Below are positions 7,300 through 15,679 of a stretch of 64,000 bases of DNA, one piece after another (the first letter of the stretch is position 1; every line of letters begins with the position of its first letter). The position numbers and the translations under genes were made by a program. Under the pieces are notes generated by a model that worked only from the letters and a program-made list of their open reading frames with translations, was not told the origin of the DNA and ran no database searches. Source of the DNA: Pusillimonas sp. TS35 (GTDB lineage: Bacteria; Pseudomonadota; Gammaproteobacteria; Burkholderiales; Burkholderiaceae_B); NCBI RefSeq assembly GCF_009857885.1, contig NZ_WWER01000001.1, positions 310,001-374,000 of the forward strand, in the 5' to 3' direction.

Positions 7300-9360
7300 T
7301 CAACTGGCGCGTGCCTGAACTGGCCCTTGCAGCTCTGCCAGCCGGCGCTGCTGATGGATCAGATCGACAATGCCTGATTCTGGTTGATAGCCATCCACCA
7401 GGTTGAAAAACAATGTCCGCACCGTGGGGTAGTCGTGGTGCTTGATCGCACGGTCCAGCTGCGCCAGCGCCTGTATGAGTGCTTCCCACTCCAGGCGTTT
7501 TTCGTTCGCCCGCATGATCATGGGGTGCTCGGTTTCGGTGACGTTATCGCCGATCAGCAATTCTTCATACAGCTTCTCACCCGGACGCAGGCCGGTATAT
7601 TCGATCATGATGTCGCCGTCGGGCCGCTGGGGCGTGCGCACAGTGAGGCCGGATAGCTGGATCAGTTTTTCGGCAAGTTGGGCAATTTTCACGGGCTGGC
7701 CCATGTCCAGTACAAACACATCGCCGCCTGCGCCCATTGAGCCTGCCTGGATCACCAACTGGGCAGCTTCGGGTATGGTCATGAAATAGCGCGTGATGTC
7801 GGGGTGCGTCACGGTGACCGGGCCACCCCTGCGGATTTGCTGGCGAAACAGCGGGATCACCGAACCCGACGATCCAAGCACATTGCCGAAGCGCACCATG
7901 GTAAAGCGCGTGTTGTTGCTCACCGGCGCCTGCCTGGCGCTGTCGTGCAGCGTGACGCGCCGCTCGGCGGCAAGCGCCTGCAGCACCAGTTCGGCCAGCC
8001 GCTTGGTGCTGCCCATGATGTTGGTGGGGCGCACCGCTTTGTCGGTGGAAATCAGCACAAAGTTGCTGACGCCGGCTTGCACGGCGGCCTGCGCCGCGTA
8101 CAGCGTTCCGAAGGTGTTGTTGACAATGCCTTCCGCAATGTTGCGTTCCACCATGGGCACGTGCTTGTAGGCAGCCGCATGGTAAACCGTATCGACATTC
8201 CAGCTCTGCATGACCTCGAGCAGGCGGTGCTGGTTGCGCACCGACCCCAGCACAGGCACCAACTGTATCGCCTTGCCGGAGTGCCGCAGGTAATTTTCCA
8301 GTTCTTGCTGGATCTGGTATAGGCCATACTCTGAATGCTCGAACAGAATCAGGGTGCTGGGGGTGTTGCGCATGATCTGTCGGCACAGTTCGGCGCCGAT
8401 GGAGCCGCCCGCGCCCGTTACCATCACTGTCTGGTCCTTGATGCAGCGCTCGAACAGGGCGATGTTGGGCTGCACGGGGTCGCGGCCGAGCAGGTCGTCG
8501 ATGTCGACGTCGCGCAATTCCTCGACCTTGACGCGGCCGCTGGCCAGATCCATGATGCCGGGCAGCGTGCGTACAGATACTGGATAGCGCGTCAAAGCCT
8601 CGATGATGTCGTGTCGGCGGGTGCGTGGCGCCGAGGGGATCGCAAGCAGTATCTCGTCGGCATCGGTCTCGGCCAACATGCGGCCGAGATTGCGGGGGTG
8701 GTACACGGGCAGGCCCGACATTACCCGCTTTTCCAGATCCGGGTTGTCGTCCACAAAGGCGACCGGCACCATCTCGTGCCCCGAAAGCAGTGCCTGCACC
8801 AGTTGGTTGCCCGATGCACCCGCGCCATAGATGATCACCCGTGGCCGGTTGTCCCCGCGCCGTTTGTTGCGCGGTGTGATCGCCAGCAGGGTTTGCGGAT
8901 CCGCATTGAAATACTGCCGCATCAGCGCGCGCAGTCCGCCCACGAAAAGCAGGCTGAGCATCCAGTAGATGATGACCACCGAACGCGGTATGACAGCGGG
9001 CGGGTTGCCGTAGATATAGATACTCAGCGCAAGCAGGGCGGCGCTGGTTGATACGGCCCGGAAAATCACGCTGAAGGCCTGGTTGCCGAGATAGCGCGTG
9101 ACGGCGCGGTAAAGGCCGAAGCGATGAAACAACGGCAGAGCCAGCACGGGGGCGAGTATGAACAGCCAAGCGTGCCCGCCGAATGGTTCGATGCGTCCGG
9201 CATCGTCCAGCCTGATGTAGAAAGCAAGCCATAGCGCCAGCCAGATCAGCGCCACATCGGCGCACACCTGCAGCAGGCATTTCTGGCCGCGAGGCATTGA
9301 GACCAGGCGCCGGCGCATGTCCGGAACACCCTTGTGAGATTGCGTAATCACGGTATTCAT
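7300..9360 (-). CDS. Membrane nucleotide-sugar 4,6-dehydratase, PglF/WbpM/CapD family
   Basis: The protein has 686 residues, the length of large membrane-bound dehydratases such as WbpM. About four membrane helices fill residues 15-135. A first nucleotide-binding fold follows (VIIYGAGASGNQLVQ), then the catalytic SDR-type domain with TGAGGSIGAELCRQI and STDKAVRPTNIMGSTK. In the latter, Met replaces the usual catalytic Tyr (MxxxK), as known for WbpM-type enzymes. These convert UDP-GlcNAc to the 4-keto-6-deoxy sugar. It starts inside the stop of the aminotransferase gene (ATGA), so translation is coupled. With the three preceding genes it fits the order of bacillosamine synthesis. It is the last gene of the polysaccharide block. 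Confidence 0.88.
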   Translation of the reverse strand: MNTVITQSHKGVPDMRRRLVSMPRGQKCLLQVCADVALIWLALWLAFYIRLDDAGRIEPFGGHAWLFILAPVLALPLFHRFGLYRAVTRYLGNQAFSVIFRAVSTSAALLALSIYIYGNPPAVIPRSVVIIYWMLSLLFVGGLRALMRQYFNADPQTLLAITPRNKRRGDNRPRVIIYGAGASGNQLVQALLSGHEMVPVAFVDDNPDLEKRVMSGLPVYHPRNLGRMLAETDADEILLAIPSAPRTRRHDIIEALTRYPVSVRTLPGIMDLASGRVKVEELRDVDIDDLLGRDPVQPNIALFERCIKDQTVMVTGAGGSIGAELCRQIMRNTPSTLILFEHSEYGLYQIQQELENYLRHSGKAIQLVPVLGSVRNQHRLLEVMQSWNVDTVYHAAAYKHVPMVERNIAEGIVNNTFGTLYAAQAAVQAGVSNFVLISTDKAVRPTNIMGSTKRLAELVLQALAAERRVTLHDSARQAPVSNNTRFTMVRFGNVLGSSGSVIPLFRQQIRRGGPVTVTHPDITRYFMTIPEAAQLVIQAGSMGAGGDVFVLDMGQPVKIAQLAEKLIQLSGLTVRTPQRPDGDIMIEYTGLRPGEKLYEELLIGDNVTETEHPMIMRANEKRLEWEALIQALAQLDRAIKHHDYPTVRTLFFNLVDGYQPESGIVDLIHQQRRLAELQGPVQARAS

Positions 9361-10538
9361 CCCCTATTCACTGCCGCATGCATCACTTGTTCAAGTGCTG
9401 CGCATGTGCGGGCGATCTCATCCTCACTGAGCGTGGGATGGACCAGGAACATCAGCGAGGTCTCCCCCAGCTCGCGGGCCACCGGCAGGCGTTCACGCGG
9501 CCGCCAACTGGTATTGTCGAACGCCTTCTCCAGATAGATTTCCGAGCAGGAGCCGGCGTAGCACGGTACGCCCAGGGCATTGATCTCCTGGATGATGCGG
9601 TCGCGGCTCCAACCCTCTCGCAGCGCATCGGGCTCTGCGAACACATAGCATTTGTAGGCTGCATGTTCGATGTCTGCCGGTATATCGGGTACACGAAGGC
9701 CAGGCAGGGTGCGGGCGCAGTCCCATATTCGCTGGGCATTAGCGAGCCGCGCGGCCTGCCATTGCGGCATGCGTTCGAGTTGGATCAGCCCGATGGCGGC
9801 CTGGGTTTCCATCATCCGCCAGTTGGTGCCGAAGCCTTCATGCAGCCAGCGGTAGCCGGGCGGATGGTCGCGTTCGTAGACGGCGTCCCAGCTCTTGCCG
9901 TGATCCTTGTACGACCACATGCGTTTCCACAGACTGCTGTCCTGCGTGGTGGCCATGCCGCCTTCGCCCCCGGTTGTCATGATCTTGTCCTGGCAGAACG
10001 ACCACGCGCCGATATCGCCGATACTGCCGACGGGCTGCCCCTTGTAATGCGCGCCGTGGGCTTGCGCGCAATCTTCAATCACCTTCAGGCCATGTTCGCG
10101 CGCCAGTTCCATGATGGGATCCATGTCGCATGGCCAGCCCGCAAGGTGAACGCAAATAATGGCGCGTGTACGAGGCGTGAGCACGGTGCGTATGGTATCG
10201 GCCGTGATGTTCTGCGAGTCGCGGTCGATATCGGCGAACACGGGTGCAGCCCCTGCGTTGACGATGGCCGAAGCTGAGGCCAGGAAAGTGCGGGGCGTGA
10301 CAACAACCTCGTCGCCGGGTCCGATTTCCAGCGCCTTGAGCGCGACATCTAGGGCGAGTGTGCCGTTGGCCAGCGCAACCGCGTGGGCGGTTCCCGTCCA
10401 TGTGGCGAACTCGCGTTCGAATTGGCGGCATCGTCCGCCCGTCCAGTAGTTGACACGGTTCGACAGGATGACATCTCGCACCGCATCGGCTTCGTCCGTA
10501 GTGAAGCTGGGCCATTCGGAGAACGCGGTATTCAGCAT
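9357..10538 (-). CDS. DegT/DnrJ/EryC1/StrS aminotransferase (PglE-like)
   Basis: This 393-residue PLP enzyme is predicted to aminate C4 of the 4-keto sugar made by the PglF-like dehydratase. The start at 10538 has AAGGAA upstream and overlaps the acetyltransferase gene by seven bases; a longer frame upstream is not protein-like. The PLP lysine is K185 in SFCQDKIMTTGGEGG, and the usual ED of the cofactor pocket is in LKVIEDCAQAHGA. The gene could instead belong to a Bordetella wlbF-like route to a 4-amino-fucose type sugar; sequence alone does not decide the stereochemistry. Confidence 0.85.
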   Translation of the reverse strand: MLNTAFSEWPSFTTDEADAVRDVILSNRVNYWTGGRCRQFEREFATWTGTAHAVALANGTLALDVALKALEIGPGDEVVVTPRTFLASASAIVNAGAAPVFADIDRDSQNITADTIRTVLTPRTRAIICVHLAGWPCDMDPIMELAREHGLKVIEDCAQAHGAHYKGQPVGSIGDIGAWSFCQDKIMTTGGEGGMATTQDSSLWKRMWSYKDHGKSWDAVYERDHPPGYRWLHEGFGTNWRMMETQAAIGLIQLERMPQWQAARLANAQRIWDCARTLPGLRVPDIPADIEHAAYKCYVFAEPDALREGWSRDRIIQEINALGVPCYAGSCSEIYLEKAFDNTSWRPRERLPVARELGETSLMFLVHPTLSEDEIARTCAALEQVMHAAVNRG

Positions 10539-11224
10539 GAGGGGTTCCTTGCAAGTAATCGAGCGGGGTTGCCGGCGACAGTAGTGCCGGGCGCGACATC
10601 CCGGGTGACGACCGCGCCCATGCCAATGACGGCGCCGCGGCCAATCACCAGCGGTGCGCCGGGGCGACCCTGCCGGATGACCGCGCCCGCACCGATATAG
10701 GCATGGTCGTGGATATGAATATTGCCGTTGCACATGACGCCTGGCGCGAAGGTGACGTAGTCGCCGATTACGCAATCGTGCTCGACGTAGCTATACAAAT
10801 TGGCGTGGAAATGGCGGCCGATACGGATGTTGCTGGTGAGCGTGACGAAAGGGCTGAGTAATGCGCCTTCGTCGATCTGTACATCGTCCATGACGACTGC
10901 ATTATCCGCACGCACCGACCAGGGTTGGATGCCGTCCCGCGCGCAGCGCTGCGCCAGGGTTTCGCGCACCTGCCCCGAAGCAATGGCGAGCGCTGCATGG
11001 CGCGCATTGGCCGGGGTGGCGAGAAATTGCGCATAAGTCATGCAGCGCTGGCCATTGACGATTTCCGCCGCAGGGGCGTCGTCGATGAACACCAGGTGTG
11101 CGGGGTCTACGCCCTGCGATGCAAGCAGATGGCGTGCAAGCGGCATGATGCCGCGTCCGCAGCCGCTGGCGCCATAGATGGCATAGAGCGCGTGCGTATT
11201 GAGGCGGTCGAAGGGCGCTGTCAT
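10532..11224 (-). CDS. Sugar N-acetyltransferase, PglD/NeuD family
   Basis: The protein has 230 residues. The start at 11224 overlaps the stop of the sugar transferase gene (ATGA). An N-terminal small Rossmann-like domain (AIYGASGCGRGIMPLARHLL) is followed by a left-handed beta-helix of hexapeptide repeats, with EHDCVIGDYVTFAPGV around the histidine that acts as base in PglD. It ends with the common VVTRDVAPGTTVAGNPAR. The predicted reaction is acetyl-CoA-dependent acetylation of the 4-amino group on the UDP-sugar from the neighbouring aminotransferase, giving a UDP-diacetamido-trideoxyhexose. Confidence 0.85.
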   Translation of the reverse strand: MTAPFDRLNTHALYAIYGASGCGRGIMPLARHLLASQGVDPAHLVFIDDAPAAEIVNGQRCMTYAQFLATPANARHAALAIASGQVRETLAQRCARDGIQPWSVRADNAVVMDDVQIDEGALLSPFVTLTSNIRIGRHFHANLYSYVEHDCVIGDYVTFAPGVMCNGNIHIHDHAYIGAGAVIRQGRPGAPLVIGRGAVIGMGAVVTRDVAPGTTVAGNPARLLARNPSC

Positions 11225-11841
11225 CGGTTCTCGGCCTCCATGGCGCCGCGGCGTGAGCCGGTGAACCGGGGCATGGTCGCTTCGCCTGCGGCACTGACGC
11301 CGTCGCGTGCCAGCACCTTGGCGGCTGTCATCCACAGTATCTTCAAATCCAGCGCGAACGACCGATTGCTCACATACCAGGTGTCCAGTTCGAATTTTTC
11401 TTCCCAACTGATGGCGTTGCGGCCATTGACCTGTGCCCACCCGGTAACGCCCGGGCGTACGGCGTGCCTGCGGTATTGCACTGGGGTATAGAGCGGCAGG
11501 TACTCCATCAGCAGCGGCCGGGGGCCCACCAGGCTCATGTCGCCTTTCAGCACATTCCAAAGCTCAGGCAGCTCGTCGAGGCTGGTGGCGCGGAGCATGC
11601 GGCCAAAAGGCGTCAGCCGCTCGGCATCGGGCAGGGGCGTGCCGCTTGCGTCATGGGCGTCGCGCATGGTGCGGAACTTGACCATGCGAAATGGCTTGCC
11701 ATTGAGGCCGGGTCGCTCTTGCCGAAACAGCACTGGGCTGCCAAGTTTGGTGCGCACGCGCCAGGCAATCAGTGCTATCACAGGTGACAGCACCGCAAGC
11801 AATACGGTGGATATCAGAATGTCGAAGCTGCGTTTAAGCAT
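11221..11841 (-). CDS. Initiating phosphoglycosyl transferase, PglC-like
   Basis: This is a 206-residue small monotopic phosphoglycosyl transferase. A single N-terminal re-entrant hydrophobic segment (residues about 6-28) is followed by the catalytic domain with SLDELPEL, giving the Asp89-Glu90 dyad, and VGPRPLL and PGVTGWAQVNGRN. It transfers sugar-1-phosphate from a UDP-sugar to undecaprenyl phosphate. It is of minimal PglC size, not the larger WcaJ/WbaP type, which agrees with a diNAcBac-type donor made by the next three genes. It is the only initiating transferase I recognise in the block. It overlaps the upstream glycosyltransferase gene by eight bases. Confidence 0.88.
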   Translation of the reverse strand: MLKRSFDILISTVLLAVLSPVIALIAWRVRTKLGSPVLFRQERPGLNGKPFRMVKFRTMRDAHDASGTPLPDAERLTPFGRMLRATSLDELPELWNVLKGDMSLVGPRPLLMEYLPLYTPVQYRRHAVRPGVTGWAQVNGRNAISWEEKFELDTWYVSNRSFALDLKILWMTAAKVLARDGVSAAGEATMPRFTGSRRGAMEAENR

Positions 11842-13039
11842 GGTCGTGCGTGGCGTTGAGGTTGCGGGCGCGTGCGTGGGGGCGCCGGGGTGCCGGGGCG
11901 GCGGGTACCTGCATAGCGGTCAGCATGGCGGTGTTCACCTTTCGCACGTCGTATTTTTCGCGGGCGATGGAGAGCGAGCGTGCACCCATGCGTGCCGCCA
12001 GGGTAGGGTCGTCCAGAAAGCGCTGCATGGCTTGCGCCAACTCGGCTGCGGATTTCACCGAGACCAGGTAGCCGTTGTCGCCTTCTGTGACGGTTTCACG
12101 GCACCCCGGCGCATCGGTGGTAATGATCGCGCGGCTCATGGCCATGGCTTCCAGCACCGTGCGTGGCGTGCCTTCGCGGTAAGAGGGCAGTACATATACG
12201 GTGCTGTCGGCGATGGCTGGACGCACGTCGTCGAGCCGGCCCAGATAGTCGATCACACCGGTCTGGATCCAGTTATCCAATTCGTGCTGGCCGATGGCAT
12301 CGGGGTTTTCGTCTATCCAACCCACCAGGGCGAAGCGAGCGTCGGGTTGCGTTGTCCGGATCATCCGTGCGGCTTCCGCATATTCACGCACACCCTTATC
12401 GCCCAGCAGCCGGCCTATCATCAGGAAGCACGGGGCGTCGGGCAGCGGTGCGGGCGTGTATTCGCGCACATCAACGCCGGATCCGTTCACGATCTGCGAC
12501 GGCACCGTATCGGGCAGGATGCCCAGGCGGCAGAACAGATCCTGGTCATCGGGGTTCTGGAAGAACACGAGATGGGCGCGCGCCAGCGCGGCGGCATACA
12601 ACCCTCGTACCAGGCGCAGCAAGCGCGCGCGTCGGTCATCGCCCTCATCGTCGTGCTGGAAGGCATAGCCCAGACCTGTGATCAATGCGCAACGGCGAGG
12701 TACGCGCGCGAGCCAGGCTGCAAGCGTGCCGTAGATGACGGGTTTTATGGTGTACGACAGCACATAGCCTGGCCTGATGCGGCGCATCAGCCTGAGTATC
12801 TGCCACAGACTGCGCAGGTCCGCACCGGGGTTCATGCCGGTGCGTTGCAGAGTGATGTCGTGCACAGTGACGCCTTTGGCTTCCAACGCCTGCCGTACCG
12901 GATGCGCTGGGTTCAGGTCAGGCGCGGCGACGTGTACATCCATTCCGCGGTCGATCAGCGCATCGATCAGCGGTCCGCGAAAACGGACGATGGAATCGGC
13001 GAAGCTGGCGAGCAGTAGGAAGGTCGAAGTTTGTTTCAT
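11834..13039 (-). CDS. Glycosyltransferase family 4 (PglA/WlbH-like)
   Basis: The protein has 401 residues with a GT-B fold. The N-terminal half carries the acceptor region (LASFADSIVRFRGPLIDAL). The C-terminal half carries the nucleotide-sugar site with the EX7E motif (EGTPRTVLEAMAMSRAI). Adjacency to the PglC-like enzyme suggests it adds the second sugar to the lipid-linked first residue, as PglA does in Campylobacter. The C-terminal tail (about 30 residues, rich in Pro, Ala, Arg and His) looks disordered. It starts inside the stop of the Wzy-like gene (ATGA). Confidence 0.85.
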   Translation of the reverse strand: MKQTSTFLLLASFADSIVRFRGPLIDALIDRGMDVHVAAPDLNPAHPVRQALEAKGVTVHDITLQRTGMNPGADLRSLWQILRLMRRIRPGYVLSYTIKPVIYGTLAAWLARVPRRCALITGLGYAFQHDDEGDDRRARLLRLVRGLYAAALARAHLVFFQNPDDQDLFCRLGILPDTVPSQIVNGSGVDVREYTPAPLPDAPCFLMIGRLLGDKGVREYAEAARMIRTTQPDARFALVGWIDENPDAIGQHELDNWIQTGVIDYLGRLDDVRPAIADSTVYVLPSYREGTPRTVLEAMAMSRAIITTDAPGCRETVTEGDNGYLVSVKSAAELAQAMQRFLDDPTLAARMGARSLSIAREKYDVRKVNTAMLTAMQVPAAPAPRRPHARARNLNATHDHA

Positions 13040-14250
13040 AATGCTGTGGTTCCTGTCTCAGGCAGGCGGCGCGGCTGCGTGTGTGGGGTAGGGGGAGAAG
13101 GCTGGGCGTGCCGCGCCGGACGCGGTTGGCGACGTTTGCCAAGTGCCGACAACAGCAGGAAAATCAACATGGGCGTGAACATCCATTTCTGCCGCACCGA
13201 GATACCCAGGTTCGCGGTGGTGATCGCCAGGATCAACCACGACAGCAGGACATACATCCACATGAATGCCCGGTTGCCGGGCAATATCCGCCGATTCTTG
13301 AGCAGCTTGAGCAGGCCAGCCACGAAAAGAAACAGCAGGACGAGGTTGTCGAGCGATGCAGCCAGGGCGAAGATGCTGCCGGCTTCGAACGGCAGCGGCC
13401 GGAACAGATAGCTATAAAGCTGCATGGGCGGGCTCATCGACGCAATGTCGATGCTGCTGCCGCCCTGTGTGTTGAGAGACTGGCGCTGCTCGACATAGCT
13501 GAGCAGCTCGCTGGCTCCCGCGTCTTCCCCCACACCCGCGTAACTCATGGCGAAAGGCACCATTACTGCGGTTGCCGAGAGCGCAGCCAGACCAAGAAAA
13601 ACGCGCTGGGCGAAGGGCAGGCGCCGCTGGACCACCAGAGATCCAGCCAGGGCGATGACCATAATGCCGGCAATATGCGGGCGAACGAGCAGCATGATCA
13701 TCACCCCGAACGCCAGCAACGTATTCTTTGGTCGTGCGCCGCTCACCGCCCACAGGGATAGGCCGGCAGCGAGAAAGGCCAGCGAATCTTTGCCCAGCGC
13801 GGACGACCAGAAGCTGACGGAAGGCAGAATCACGATCAGCGTCGCAAAGCGGCGCATCAGGCGCGATTTGTCGGCGGTGGCGGCCTGCAGCGCGGCGTCC
13901 ATTGCCAGCAGGCCGACGCTGCCAAAGATGTTGAACAGCAGGCATGCGCCCAGGAACGACAGATTCAGGCTGGTGACGAACAGCGTGGCCAGGCTGACCA
14001 CCGCACCCGTGCCGACCGACAACATCAGCTCACCGGCCTGTGCCTTGGCGTAGTACACCAGTGCGTCTGCGCCATTGGCGATCGCATATGACGCATAGGC
14101 GACACAGAATAGCGTGTGCCAGCCGTACAGTACCACCGTGCGCCGCGTTCCTGTGCCCAGCTTGCGGCCCGCATACAAGGCGGCGAACAGGCCCGCCAGC
14201 ACCACGAACACCGCGCTGGCAAGTTGGAAAGGTGATCCGATCAGATTCAT
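13036..14250 (-). CDS. Multi-pass membrane protein, probable Wzy-type polysaccharide polymerase
   Basis: The protein has 404 residues with about nine to ten hydrophobic segments. A longer hydrophilic loop lies near residues 235-285 (containing SYVEQRQSLNTQGGSS) and the C-terminus is a basic, proline-rich tail. Wzy polymerases have little sequence conservation, so the call rests on topology, the periplasmic loop, and position in a block that otherwise has Wzx, Wza, Wzb and Wzc but no other polymerase candidate. It would join lipid-linked repeat units in the periplasm. Confidence 0.65.
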   Translation of the reverse strand: MNLIGSPFQLASAVFVVLAGLFAALYAGRKLGTGTRRTVVLYGWHTLFCVAYASYAIANGADALVYYAKAQAGELMLSVGTGAVVSLATLFVTSLNLSFLGACLLFNIFGSVGLLAMDAALQAATADKSRLMRRFATLIVILPSVSFWSSALGKDSLAFLAAGLSLWAVSGARPKNTLLAFGVMIMLLVRPHIAGIMVIALAGSLVVQRRLPFAQRVFLGLAALSATAVMVPFAMSYAGVGEDAGASELLSYVEQRQSLNTQGGSSIDIASMSPPMQLYSYLFRPLPFEAGSIFALAASLDNLVLLFLFVAGLLKLLKNRRILPGNRAFMWMYVLLSWLILAITTANLGISVRQKWMFTPMLIFLLLSALGKRRQPRPARHAQPSPPTPHTQPRRLPETGTTAL

Positions 14251-14258
14251 AGCCGATC

Positions 14259-15641
14259 TCAGGCGGCCTTCAGAACCTGAGCCTGCATTTGCTCAGGTTT
14301 GAGGCGATTCTTGACGATCCGGAACTTGCCGCTAGCCTCGCGAGGGATGGCGTCCACCAGATTCAAGTTGATTGCCATCCGGCTACCCACACGCAGCCTC
14401 AAGGCGTTCACGAAGTTCCGCTGCTGCGTGGCGTCGAAGGCCTTGCCGGCAACCACAGAAAGCGTGATCACGTCGGGCTCATCCTGCACAACCTGGAAGC
14501 AGATGATGCCTTCGATATCCTTGGTGCTATTGCTCAAGTTGCCCAGGTTGACGCGGCCGTTCTCGGGCGACCACACGAAATCCGAGGTTCGGCCATCGAT
14601 ATATTCGACGACGGGAAAGGGCGAGCCGCATGGGCAGTGAAACGATTCATCCGCAAGCTTGATGCGGTCGCCGATGCGATAGCGGATGAGTGGCGTGCCG
14701 GTCGTGGTGAAGGAGGTTACCAGGATCTCGCCTTCCCTTGCCGGCTGCATATTCTCGTCCACCACTTCGAAGATGCCCGTCAACGGGTGGATGTGCAGAT
14801 GGCCGTGTGGGCATTGCAGAATGAAGGGCGCGCCTTCCGAGGCTGCGTACTGGTCCACGACCTGGCAGCCCATCACGCGTGGGATAACATCGCGATACTC
14901 GGGTATCACCGTTTCCGCTGTCGGAAAGAAGGCGGTGACTTTACCCGGATACGTCAACCCGCGTTCCAACGCCATGACGCACAAGTCATAGACGCTGGAC
15001 GGAAACCCCACCATATAGTCGGGCAGGAAATCGCACATCGCCCGCCAATAGGCGTCGAAGTTGGACTGGCTGATATGGAAGGTGGATAGAAAGCGGATGC
15101 GGTTGATGTAGTCGTCGCGATGTATGTTGCCGCGTGCAATATCCTGCGGTCGTACCAGGCCCTTGCCGCTGAACCATGCTGCTTTGCGGCCCAGGTGGTA
15201 GCCGTAGCGGCCACGAAAATGATCCTTGAGTGCAAAGCGCTCCTGCATATCGTTGTGCGCGTAGATCACTTTCATGGACGCGCCCGTCGTGCCGCCGGTC
15301 AGGCTGATGATGCCTTCCTTTTCGCCGATTGTACGGATGCTGTCCATGTGGGCCAGCAGCTCAGCTTTCTCGAGAATGGGAAACTCGCTCAACGGCTTGC
15401 CGCGGTGTTTTGCGTACCACGGCGAGTGCTGTGTGGCGTGTGCGAGAAAGGCCGCCAGGCGGCGTTTCGCTTCAGCGCGGACCGCGCCGGCGCCAGCGCG
15501 CTCGAACTTCTCGTAATACGCGCGCCAGTTGCGGTATTCGCCGTTATGCCGCTGGCGGTACAGCATTGTGTTGTAGACGCTGATCCCAGCGTTCTGGACG
15601 GGGACAGGGGCGTAGTTCAATATCAAGTCTTTCAGTGCCAT
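14259..15641 (-). CDS. CapK/PaaK-like adenylate-forming enzyme
   Basis: The protein has 460 residues and resembles phenylacetate-CoA ligase in the CapK branch found in capsule loci. The AMP-binding loop reads SLTGGTTGASMK. Further motifs are YAASEG and YRIGDRIKL, and a C-terminal lid domain is present. CapK-type proteins have no settled function; adenylation of an acyl or amino-acid decoration for the polysaccharide is a reasonable guess but not shown. It lies between a glycosyltransferase and the Wzy-like gene, with gaps of 38 and 8 bases, so it is transcribed with the block. Confidence 0.8.
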   Translation of the reverse strand: MALKDLILNYAPVPVQNAGISVYNTMLYRQRHNGEYRNWRAYYEKFERAGAGAVRAEAKRRLAAFLAHATQHSPWYAKHRGKPLSEFPILEKAELLAHMDSIRTIGEKEGIISLTGGTTGASMKVIYAHNDMQERFALKDHFRGRYGYHLGRKAAWFSGKGLVRPQDIARGNIHRDDYINRIRFLSTFHISQSNFDAYWRAMCDFLPDYMVGFPSSVYDLCVMALERGLTYPGKVTAFFPTAETVIPEYRDVIPRVMGCQVVDQYAASEGAPFILQCPHGHLHIHPLTGIFEVVDENMQPAREGEILVTSFTTTGTPLIRYRIGDRIKLADESFHCPCGSPFPVVEYIDGRTSDFVWSPENGRVNLGNLSNSTKDIEGIICFQVVQDEPDVITLSVVAGKAFDATQQRNFVNALRLRVGSRMAINLNLVDAIPREASGKFRIVKNRLKPEQMQAQVLKAA

Positions 15642-15679
15642 GTCGGGTACTCCGCTTTCGTTGCGTGGTGAAGGGCCCG

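Noticed and set aside
7577-9280. 567-codon frame in another phase of the dehydratase gene
   Set aside because: Same strand, wrong phase; rich in Arg, Pro and His, whereas the chosen frame has full family motifs.
11537-13018. 493-codon plus-strand frame
   Set aside because: It lies opposite the sugar transferase and glycosyltransferase genes, which have intact motifs.
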